From: an uncultured Flavobacteriales bacterium
GTDB taxonomy: Bacteria > Bacteroidota > Bacteroidia > Flavobacteriales_E > Vicingaceae
DNA: 18,600 bases
Reading direction: 5' to 3'
Assembly: GCA_937925525.1 (NCBI GenBank)
Contig: CALALS010000064.1
Coordinates: 1-18,600 of the forward strand
Part shown: piece by piece, positions 12,628 through 18,600 of the stretch
Layout: the number at the start of each line of letters is the position of its first letter
Numbering within the stretch: the first letter of the stretch is position 1
The notes under the pieces: model-generated
Database searches by the model: none
Told to the model about the DNA's origin: nothing
What the model saw: the letters and a program-made list of their open reading frames with translations, nothing else
Position numbers and translations under genes: made by a program

Positions 12628-15060
12628 ATGGCGGAAGAAACAATTACAGTGAAAAGTGATTCTAAAAAAATAGCAAAAGACGAGTTTGTAAAAGTAATTT
12701 TAGAAGATTATAAACTGGCTAATATTAGTCGGGAAACATCTTTATTAGGAAGGCGTGAAGTGTTAACCGGAAAAGCCAAATTCGGAATTTTTGGTGACGG
12801 AAAAGAAATTCCGCAAATAGCTATGGCCAAACAATTTCAGAACGGTGATTTTCGTTCGGGCTACTATCGTGACCAAACTTTTATGATGGCTATTGAGCAA
12901 CTAACCGTTGAGCAGTTTTTTGCACAGTTATACGCCCACACAGATGTAGATGCAGAGCCATCTTCTGCGGGTCGTTCAATGAATGGGCATTACGGGACAA
13001 GAAATTTAAATGAAGACGGTAGCTGGAAAAACTTAATGGAGCAGAAAAATTCTTCGGCTGATATTTCCCCTACTGCTTCTCAAATGCCAAGACTATTGGG
13101 TTTAGCGCAAGCATCAAAAATTTACAGAGAAAATAAATTACTAAAAAACTTTACCAATTTTAGCAACGGTGGAAACGAAGTAGCTTTCGGAACAATTGGC
13201 GATTCCAGTACTTCAGAAGGACATTTCTGGGAAACCATAAATGCTGCCGGTGTTTTGCAAGTTCCTATGGTTATCTCTATTTGGGATGACGGCCATGGAA
13301 TTTCTGTTCCTAAAAAATATCAAACCACTAAAGAAAGTATATCTGAAGTTTTAAAAGGATTTCAAAGAGAAAAAGGCAAAACAAACGGTTACGAAATTTT
13401 TAAAGTAAAAGCTTGGGATTATGCTGCTCTTTGCAAAACCTATGAAGATGCCGTTGCTATTGCTCGTGAAGAGCATTGTCCGGTTATTATTCATGTTGAA
13501 GAGTGTACGCAACCTCAAGGTCATTCTACTTCAGGTTCGCATGAAAGGTATAAATCCAAAGAGCGATTAGCTTGGGAAGATGAGTTTGATTGTATCAGAA
13601 AAATGGGTGAATGGATGGTAGAAAAAGAAATTGCTACTGAAGAAGAATTAAAAGCCATTCAGGAAGAAGCAAAAAAGCATGTTCGCGACCAAAAGAAAGC
13701 CGCCTGGACTGCTTTTATCGAGCCCATCAAAGCAGAGCGAAATGAAATGGTTCAGCTATTGAATGACTTGGCCAACGAAAGCGCAAATGCAGCTTCTATT
13801 ACTCCGCTGGCAGAAACCATTGCAGGATTAACTGAACCATCCAGAAAAGATATTTTATCTGCTGGAAGAAAAGCCTTACGATTTGTGGTTAACGAAAGTT
13901 CTCCGGCCAAAGAAAATCTTATCTATTATCTGAATCAAGCTAAAGCAGATAATTTTGACAGATATAGTTCACACCTCTACAGTGAAACAGAAAACTCTCC
14001 GTTAAACATTGAGGAAGTGTTACCTGAATATGACGAAAATGCAGAATTGGTGGACGGAAGAATTGTGTTGAGAGATAACTTTGATTACATTTTACAAAAC
14101 CGCCCTGAAGTATTAATTTTTGGAGAAGACTCCGGAAAAATTGGCGATGTAAATCAAGGGCTGGAAGGCATGCAAGAAAAATATGGAGAAATTAGAGTTT
14201 CCGATACAGGAATTCGAGAAGCCACCATTTTAGGCCAAGGAATTGGAATGAGCATGAGAGGACTAAGACCAATTGCTGAAATTCAATACTTAGATTATTT
14301 ACTTTACTGTCTTCAATTAATGAGCGATGATTTAGCTACCGTTCGCTACAGAACCAAGGCCGGTCAAATGGCTCCGCTAATTATTCGTACAAGAGGACAC
14401 CGCTTAGAAGGAATATGGCATTCCGGCTCACCAATGGGAATGATTATTAATGGCGTAAGAGGAGTTCATGTGTGTGTACCGAGAAATCAAACACAAGCTG
14501 CCGGTTTTTATAATACATTATTGCAAGGAGATGACCCTGCGCTGATTATCGAACCGTTAAATGCTTACCGAACAAAAGAACAACTTCCAACCAATATCGG
14601 AGAATTTAAAACACCGCTTGGAATACCGGAAATTGTTACTGAAGGAGAAGATTTAACCATTGTTTCTTATGGCTCTACTTGTAATGTTTGTATTGAAGCC
14701 GTTAAAGAATTAAACGCAGTAGGTATTTATCCAGAGTTGATAGATGTAAGAACATTATTACCTTTTGATATCAATCAAATGATTGTTGATTCGGTGAAAA
14801 AAACTTCCCGTCTTTTAATTGTTGACGAAGATGTAGAAGGCGGTGCAAGCGGATTTATCTTAAATGAAGTTTTAGTAAAACAACAAGCTTACTATCATTT
14901 AGACAGTGAGCCGGTTACCTTAACTTCAAAAGATCACCGCCCTGCTTACGCATCTGATGGTGATTATTTTTCTAAGCCAAGTGCTGAAGATATTTTTGAA
15001 ACCGCTTATGCTATGATGCATGAAGCCAACCCAGAAGCTTTTCCGGAAATTTACTCATGA
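12628..15060 (+). CDS. fused 2-oxoacid dehydrogenase E1 alpha-beta (branched-chain type)
   Basis: An 810-residue thiamine diphosphate enzyme that decarboxylates a 2-oxoacid and passes the acyl group to E2 lipoyl. The alpha half (about 30-400) contains G-Y-Y-R-D-Q-T, S-A-G-R-S-M-N-G-H-Y, and G-D-S-S-T-S-E-G-H-F-W-E-T-I-N (191-205), the ThDP motif. Where most E1 alphas have E-N-N it reads W-D-D (219-221). A linker precedes the beta half (about 470-800) with L-I-F-G-E-D-S-G, D-T-G-I-R-E-A, R-P-I-A-E-I-Q-Y and W-H-S-G-S-P. The length agrees with the roughly 800-aa fused class of Bacteroidota rather than the 660-aa class. Substrate is probably branched-chain 2-oxoacids, used for iso-fatty acids or catabolism; pyruvate is possible. 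The stop overlaps the next start by 4 nt. Confidence 0.88.
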   Translation: MAEETITVKSDSKKIAKDEFVKVILEDYKLANISRETSLLGRREVLTGKAKFGIFGDGKEIPQIAMAKQFQNGDFRSGYYRDQTFMMAIEQLTVEQFFAQLYAHTDVDAEPSSAGRSMNGHYGTRNLNEDGSWKNLMEQKNSSADISPTASQMPRLLGLAQASKIYRENKLLKNFTNFSNGGNEVAFGTIGDSSTSEGHFWETINAAGVLQVPMVISIWDDGHGISVPKKYQTTKESISEVLKGFQREKGKTNGYEIFKVKAWDYAALCKTYEDAVAIAREEHCPVIIHVEECTQPQGHSTSGSHERYKSKERLAWEDEFDCIRKMGEWMVEKEIATEEELKAIQEEAKKHVRDQKKAAWTAFIEPIKAERNEMVQLLNDLANESANAASITPLAETIAGLTEPSRKDILSAGRKALRFVVNESSPAKENLIYYLNQAKADNFDRYSSHLYSETENSPLNIEEVLPEYDENAELVDGRIVLRDNFDYILQNRPEVLIFGEDSGKIGDVNQGLEGMQEKYGEIRVSDTGIREATILGQGIGMSMRGLRPIAEIQYLDYLLYCLQLMSDDLATVRYRTKAGQMAPLIIRTRGHRLEGIWHSGSPMGMIINGVRGVHVCVPRNQTQAAGFYNTLLQGDDPALIIEPLNAYRTKEQLPTNIGEFKTPLGIPEIVTEGEDLTIVSYGSTCNVCIEAVKELNAVGIYPELIDVRTLLPFDINQMIVDSVKKTSRLLIVDEDVEGGASGFILNEVLVKQQAYYHLDSEPVTLTSKDHRPAYASDGDYFSKPSAEDIFETAYAMMHEANPEAFPEIYS

Positions 15061-15719
15061 GGTATCTTGTTGCATCCATACTAGCCCTAACTATTTTAGC
15101 AGGATGTAACCCAACCAGATACGTAACTCCATTAGAAGAAAAGCAGGTGGCCGTTACCGCTAATTTAGGCGGCTCATTAATTAACTATGGCGGCACGCCT
15201 ATGCCTATTCCGTTAACCTCTGTTGGTGCCGGATACGGCTTAAAAGAAAACCTAACTCTTTTTGGAAATGTACACACTACTTCCTTAGCTTTTGGTGTTT
15301 TTCAAACAGATATTGGTGCTTTGTATAGCTTTAAAAAACCAGACACTACCGGTTTTGGGTTATCTATTTCTCCTGTTATTAATTGGATGATAGATGGCTG
15401 GAACGGTAAAGGAAGAATTTATCCGCAAGTTGATTTTAACGGCTATTACCAGTATCAAACGGGTGGTAATTTTGCTTATGGAGGTGTAAGTTCATGGGTA
15501 GAACTAAACTCTACTAAAGCGCATGGAGAAACACAACAAACCATTTTTCTTCCTTCCTTGTTTTTAGGACATACGTTTGTAAAACCTAAAATGAATTATC
15601 AAATTGAATTAAGATACAACGGCTTTAATACCTCTAACGAAAAAATAGTAGTTGACTATATTTCACCCGGAAAAACTGGTGCGTTAGGAATTTATTTTGG
15701 CGTATATAAAAAGTTTTAG
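15057..15719 (+). CDS. outer-membrane lipoprotein, small beta-barrel type
   Basis: 220 residues. A lipoprotein signal runs M-R-Y-L-V-A-S-I-L-A-L-T-I-L-A-G-C, with lipobox L-A-G-C and lipid-modified Cys17. The mature part has alternating hydrophobic strands with Gly and aromatic residues (N-L-T-L-F-G-N-V-H, A-L-Y-S-F, I-E-L-R-Y-N-G-F), consistent with a small barrel similar to many Bacteroidota hypotheticals. It ends G-I-Y-F-G-V-Y-K-K-F, a typical aromatic outer-membrane strand. Function is unknown. Its ATG overlaps the TGA of the E1 gene (ATGA at 15057-15060), so translation is coupled, although no metabolic link is evident. Confidence 0.82.
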   Translation: MRYLVASILALTILAGCNPTRYVTPLEEKQVAVTANLGGSLINYGGTPMPIPLTSVGAGYGLKENLTLFGNVHTTSLAFGVFQTDIGALYSFKKPDTTGFGLSISPVINWMIDGWNGKGRIYPQVDFNGYYQYQTGGNFAYGGVSSWVELNSTKAHGETQQTIFLPSLFLGHTFVKPKMNYQIELRYNGFNTSNEKIVVDYISPGKTGALGIYFGVYKKF

Positions 15720-15723
15720 TCTT

Positions 15724-16680
15724 ATGAAAATAATTAAAAAAATACACCAAATGTCTGTTCGAGTGTTCGCCAAAGGCGAATGTATCGAGAACAAATTAAC
15801 ATGGTTGAGTTTTATTTTCATTGCTTTTCTTTCTGTTTCTTGCCTAAGGTTAGATGATAATTTATTTAATGCCGACAACAGCATTGAAAATTATCAGCTG
15901 GATAATTACACCGGAGAAGTTGATTTTACATTAGATGATAGCTACAAAATTCCTGAAAGTTTAATTCATCTTTTTCAGCTTACTTCCGATTACAATGGCG
16001 ACCAAAAAAATATTTATGCCATTTACATTGGCGATATAGCAAACATAGCTACCGATACCGTTATCATGTATTGTCATGGTAATAAAGACCACATGGATTT
16101 TTACTGGCAACGAGCAAAATTGTTGGCACATGTAGGCGGAAAAAACCGATATGGTGTTTTAATGATTGATTACAGAGGTTATGGCCTAAGTGAAGGAGAA
16201 TCAAGCGAACAAAGCATTTATGCCGATGTGCATGCTGCATTAAAATGGCTAGAAAAACAGGGGCTTACCAACGAGCGTTTTATGATGTATGGTTTTAGTT
16301 TAGGCAGCGCACCTACATGCCAGCTAACGGCTAACCCAACCTGCCTAGTGCCTTCAAAAGTAATTTTAGAAGCTCCTTTTGCTTCGGCAGAAGTAATGGT
16401 GCAAGACGCTTCAGGCTTATCGTTGCCCGCCTCCTATTTTACCAATTACACCATTGACAATGCAGAAGAAATTAAAAAAATAAGCCAACCTCTAATGTGG
16501 CTACATGGTACTAACGACAATTTTTTAAACATCAAAACACATGGTGAAGTAGTTTATAAAAACCATAGTGGAACCTCTAAAAATGCACAACGCATTAGCG
16601 GTGCCGACCATGGAGATGTGCCGCTGGTAATGGGCTTTACCGCCTATACCGATTCTATTGCTGGTTTTATTCAAGACTAA
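15724..16680 (+). CDS. exported alpha/beta hydrolase, probable lipoprotein
   Basis: 318 residues from ATG 15724, 4 nt after the upstream stop. Nucleophile Ser192 lies in G-F-S-L-G-S, with Asp265 in G-T-N-D-N-F and His296 in G-A-D-H-G-D, giving a full catalytic triad; Y-C-H-G-N-K-D marks the oxyanion region. The fold is that of serine hydrolases of the BAAT/FrsA/YfhR type; the substrate is unknown. A hydrophobic stretch (about residues 27-38) ending L-S-V-S-C suggests a lipoprotein signal, though the lipobox is imperfect. The N-terminus is odd: about 13 residues (S-V-R-V-F-A-K-G-E-C-I-E-N) before the hydrophobic core are encoded by a palindromic repeat, giving an unusually long n-region. Without it the signal would look normal. 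Confidence 0.82.
   Translation: MKIIKKIHQMSVRVFAKGECIENKLTWLSFIFIAFLSVSCLRLDDNLFNADNSIENYQLDNYTGEVDFTLDDSYKIPESLIHLFQLTSDYNGDQKNIYAIYIGDIANIATDTVIMYCHGNKDHMDFYWQRAKLLAHVGGKNRYGVLMIDYRGYGLSEGESSEQSIYADVHAALKWLEKQGLTNERFMMYGFSLGSAPTCQLTANPTCLVPSKVILEAPFASAEVMVQDASGLSLPASYFTNYTIDNAEEIKKISQPLMWLHGTNDNFLNIKTHGEVVYKNHSGTSKNAQRISGADHGDVPLVMGFTAYTDSIAGFIQD
15756..15793. repeat. palindromic repeat inside the hydrolase coding region
   Basis: An imperfect palindrome: TGTTC (15756-15760) pairs with GAACA (15789-15793), and TTCGCC (15766-15771) with GGCGAA (15775-15780) around a 3-nt AAA loop; TCGA also appears on both sides. Its GC content stands out locally. It resembles the dispersed repeats with TCGAG/ATCGAGA ends that I recall between genes in many Bacteroidota. 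Here it is read in frame. Confidence 0.65.
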
Positions 16681-16706
16681 AATTCTAAAATAATTTTCTT
16701 TTGTTA

Positions 16707-16742
16707 TTGTTAGTTAATTTATTAATCGTAATATTGCAATAT
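16707..16742 (+). promoter_or_regulatory. ars promoter with overlapping ArsR operator
   Basis: TTG (16707-16709), 19 nt, then TAATATTG (16729-16736), one mismatch from TAnnTTTG. A perfect 12-bp palindrome ATATTGCAATAT (16731-16742) covers the -7 box and the probable start, so a bound ArsR dimer would block polymerase. The ArsR gene begins 4 nt later. Confidence 0.6.
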
Positions 16743-16746
16743 ATAA

Positions 16747-17076
16747 ATGGGTATTACCAAAACAGAAATATTTACCAAAAATCAAAATAAGATGGCTTTG
16801 CTGGCAAAGGCTTTGGGGCATCCTGCACGTATTGCTATTATTCAACACCTCTTAAAAAAAGAAGGATGTGTATGTGGAGATTTGGTAGATGAAATTGGCT
16901 TGGCACAACCCACCGTTTCACAACATTTAAAAGAATTAAAAAACATAGGCATCATTAAAGGAACTATTGAAGGAACAAGCGTTTGTTATTGCATCAATGA
17001 AAAAACATGGCAAGAAATAAGCGAAATGTTTTCGTCTTTTTTTGAACAAAAAACCAAAAGCAAATATTGCTGTTAA
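16747..17076 (+). CDS. arsR: ArsR-family arsenite-responsive repressor
   Basis: 109 residues with the SmtB/ArsR winged-helix pattern: A-L-G-H-P-A-R-I-A-I-I-Q-H-L-L (22-36), recognition helix Q-P-T-V-S-Q-H-L-K-E-L (54-64) and wing I-K-G-T-I-E-G-T-S-V-C-Y-C. Cysteines fall in pairs: C41-V-C43 before the recognition helix, where E. coli ArsR binds As(III) through C32/C34, then C80-Y-C82 in the wing and C108-C109 at the end. That is more Cys pairs than the classic repressor. It should bind the operator in its own promoter and release on arsenite or antimonite. It starts the operon; the next gene follows after 12 nt. Sensing of another thiophilic ion cannot be excluded. Confidence 0.9.
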   Translation: MGITKTEIFTKNQNKMALLAKALGHPARIAIIQHLLKKEGCVCGDLVDEIGLAQPTVSQHLKELKNIGIIKGTIEGTSVCYCINEKTWQEISEMFSSFFEQKTKSKYCC

Positions 17077-17088
17077 AAATCGTTTATT

Positions 17089-17559
17089 ATGAAAATATCA
17101 GAATTAAAAAATCACCTAAAAAATCTCAATGAGATAACTATTATAGATAGTCATGGAAACAAAGTTCCTCCCCACTTTCACGTAACTGAAGTGGGCATGA
17201 TAAATAAAAAGTTTATTGACTGTGGCGGAACCATTAGAGAAGAAAAGGTCGCTAACTTTCAGTTGTGGAGTGCCGATGACGTTGACCATAGACTCACTGC
17301 AGAAAAACTAATTAAAATTATTGAGCTAAGCGAACAACAAATAGGCTTGGAAGACATAGAAATTGAAGTAGAATATCAAACGGATACCATTGGAAAATAC
17401 GGCCTGGAATTTGACTTCAATACGTTTATGCTTACCTCCAAACAAACAGATTGCCTGGCAAAAGACAACTGTGGTGTTCCGGTGCAAAAGAAAAAAGTAA
17501 GGCTTTCGGAATTAACAACACAAGGCAGTTGTTGTTCTCCTGATAGTGGCTGTTGCTAA
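17089..17559 (+). CDS. DUF6428 family protein of the arsenic operon
   Basis: 156 residues, soluble, no signal peptide. It carries a P-P-H-F-H-V-T-E-V-G motif (27-36) with two His, I-D-C-G-G (43-47), L-W-S-A-D-D-V-D-H-R-L (59-69), and a cysteine-rich C-terminus: Cys122, Cys128, then G-S-C-C-S-P-D-S-G-C-C (146-156). Proteins of this kind occur beside arsR in Bacteroidota and are annotated DUF6428 (from memory); the role is not known. Four cysteines in the last nine residues suggest As(III) or metal binding, perhaps as a chaperone between sensor, reductase and channel. That is inference from composition and from its place between arsR and the aquaporin, which begins 2 nt after its stop. Confidence 0.8.
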   Translation: MKISELKNHLKNLNEITIIDSHGNKVPPHFHVTEVGMINKKFIDCGGTIREEKVANFQLWSADDVDHRLTAEKLIKIIELSEQQIGLEDIEIEVEYQTDTIGKYGLEFDFNTFMLTSKQTDCLAKDNCGVPVQKKKVRLSELTTQGSCCSPDSGCC

Positions 17560-17561
17560 AA

Positions 17562-18254
17562 GTGAAGCACTTTAAAAAATACATAGCAGAATTCATTGGC
17601 ACTTTTGCTTTGGTGCTAATTGGCACCGGAGCAATTGTGTTAAATGATGAGTACAATGGTATCATTACACATTTAGGAATTTCCATTGCTTTTGGCGGAA
17701 TAGTTACGCTTATGATTTTTGCCTTTGGGAAAATTTCAGGAGCACACATTAATCCCGCTGTTACCATTGCCTTATGGTTTTCGGGAAGACTCCCTAAAAA
17801 ACAAGTGTTGCCATATATTTTGTTTCAGTTGGCCGGAGCATTTTTAGCAAGTTTTTTATTGCTTTTGCTTTTTCCAAGTCACGAAAACCTTGGGGCAACT
17901 CTGCCTTCTGTCAGCCTAAGAGAAGCTTTTATTATTGAGGCATTTATGACACTTGTTTTGGTGTTGGTTATCTTAAATACGCTTTACAAAAACAGGAGTT
18001 TAGCTTTTTCTGCTATTGCCATTGGAGGTATTGTTTTTTTAGAAGCTTACTTTGGCGGACCATACACAGGCGCATCTATGAATCCGGCTCGTTCCATTGC
18101 TCCTGCGGTAGTCTCAGGAAATATAGACACACTTTGGTTATACATTTTAAGCACACTTTTAGGAGCAAGTTTTAGTGTAATTACATGTTGGGGTGTTTAC
18201 AAAAAAGATTGTTGTACGTTGCCTAATCAAAAATGTAACCCGATAGAAAATTAG
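17562..18254 (+). CDS. aqpS: MIP-family aquaporin/aquaglyceroporin (AqpS-like)
   Basis: 230 residues from GTG 17562; a UUG at 17553 overlapping the upstream stop would add three residues. Six membrane helices and two half-helices with N-P-A at 64-66 and 174-176, followed by Arg177. Ungapped comparison with the E. coli AqpZ sequence as I remember it places Phe44, Ala162, Ala171 and Arg177 in the selectivity filter, where AqpZ has Phe, His, Thr and Arg, so the pore should be wider and less water-specific. In ars operons such channels (AqpS of Sinorhizobium) let As(OH)3 leave down its gradient after arsenate reduction. The cytoplasmic tail K-K-D-C-C-T-L-P-N-Q-K-C holds three cysteines. The symbol is by context. 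ArsC starts 2 nt downstream. Confidence 0.88.
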   Translation: MKHFKKYIAEFIGTFALVLIGTGAIVLNDEYNGIITHLGISIAFGGIVTLMIFAFGKISGAHINPAVTIALWFSGRLPKKQVLPYILFQLAGAFLASFLLLLLFPSHENLGATLPSVSLREAFIIEAFMTLVLVLVILNTLYKNRSLAFSAIAIGGIVFLEAYFGGPYTGASMNPARSIAPAVVSGNIDTLWLYILSTLLGASFSVITCWGVYKKDCCTLPNQKCNPIEN

Positions 18255-18256
18255 AT

Positions 18257-18600
18257 ATGGAAAAAAAGAAACTATTATTTGTTTGTATTGAAAACTCAAA
18301 CAGAAGCCAAATGGCTGAAGCATTTGCAAAAATTCACGGCAATGATGTAGCTGAAGCCTATAGTGCAGGCTCAAAAGCAAGTGGTGTGGTCAACCCAAGA
18401 GCCATAAAAGCAATGAATGAAATTGGCTATGATTTATCTAAACACAAATCCACTTCTTTAGATGAAATCCCTCAAATTACTTACGACTATGTAGTAAGCA
18501 TGGGTTGTGGAGAAAAATGCCCTTTTGTTCCTGCAAAGCAACGGTTAGATTGGGATATTCCTGACCCAAAAGCAATGGAGCCGGAAGAGTTTAATAAAAT
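18257..18600 (+). CDS. arsC: arsenate reductase, low-molecular-weight phosphatase type (runs off the window)
   Basis: About 114 residues are visible from ATG 18257, 2 nt after the aquaporin stop. The P-loop C-I-E-N-S-N-R-S (Cys10, Arg16) is the C-x5-R nucleophile site of the low-molecular-weight tyrosine phosphatase fold. M-G-C-G-E-K-C-P (Cys84, Cys88) gives the two further cysteines of the thioredoxin-linked ArsC disulfide cascade. W-D-I-P-D-P-K supplies the general-acid Asp103. It reduces arsenate to arsenite in the cytoplasm. The full protein should be about 135-140 residues, so about 20-25 codons lie beyond the edge. The next gene, possibly an Acr3 pump, is not visible. Confidence 0.93.
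   Translation, partial: MEKKKLLFVCIENSNRSQMAEAFAKIHGNDVAEAYSAGSKASGVVNPRAIKAMNEIGYDLSKHKSTSLDEIPQITYDYVVSMGCGEKCPFVPAKQRLDWDIPDPKAMEPEEFNK

Noticed and set aside
15684..15884. Minus-strand open frame across the palindromic repeat
   Set aside because: It runs antisense to the well-supported hydrolase gene and the lipoprotein end and has no recognisable features.
16679..16697. Hairpin AAAATT/AATTTT after the hydrolase gene as a terminator
   Set aside because: All-A/T stem of 6 bp with an interrupted T run; such pairs arise often by chance in DNA this AT-rich.

Overview
The window looks like a chromosomal stretch of a Bacteroidota bacterium (Flavobacteriia-like or a related order). The DNA is AT-rich. 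Several promoters fit the Bacteroidota pattern of TTG/TTTG about 19 nt before TAnnTTTG, Shine-Dalgarno sequences are nearly absent, and UUG and GUG starts are common. The gene content also fits: a fused 2-oxoacid dehydrogenase E1, a SulP/carbonic anhydrase cluster with outer-membrane barrel proteins, DUF4184 and DUF6428. Assignments come from reading motifs and recalled family patterns; no search was run.

Layout. (1) 1-203, minus: start of an NADP-type glutamate dehydrogenase with a textbook Bacteroidota promoter. (2) 364-3916, plus: a secreted protein of six YESQA repeats (DUF6150/Septknot type), isopentenyl-diphosphate isomerase, a class I CPD photolyase and an RsmF-like rRNA cytosine-C5 methyltransferase. 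(3) 8059-3913, minus: one likely operon of a small membrane-anchored protein, a SulP transporter, a beta-carbonic anhydrase, a 294-aa periplasmic/outer-membrane protein and a DUF2490 gene cut by an in-frame TGA. (4) 8172-11025, plus: tRNA adenosine deaminase TadA, a 518-aa helical-repeat protein and a DUF4184 membrane protein, ending at a hairpin shared with a minus-strand tRNA-Cys. (5) 11169-12561, plus: a small membrane protein with an F-A-P-x-P-P motif and an HTTM (vitamin-K-carboxylase-like) membrane protein. (6) 12628-16680, plus: fused E1 alpha/beta, a lipoprotein barrel and a secreted alpha/beta hydrolase carrying a palindromic repeat inside its N-terminal coding region. (7) 16747-18600, plus: an arsenic operon of ArsR, DUF6428, an aquaporin and ArsC, with a palindromic operator over the promoter.

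How the genes work together. SulP and carbonic anhydrase suggest bicarbonate uptake linked to CO2/bicarbonate interconversion, with envelope proteins of unknown role. The arsenic operon combines sensing, arsenate reduction and a channel suited to letting arsenite out; its first three proteins all end in cysteine-rich tails. The most interesting items are the YESQA repeat protein (a family I recall being linked to a predicted 7_1 knot), the carbonic anhydrase/SulP/barrel operon with its broken last gene, the in-frame palindrome, the Cys-tailed arsenic proteins and the HTTM pair.
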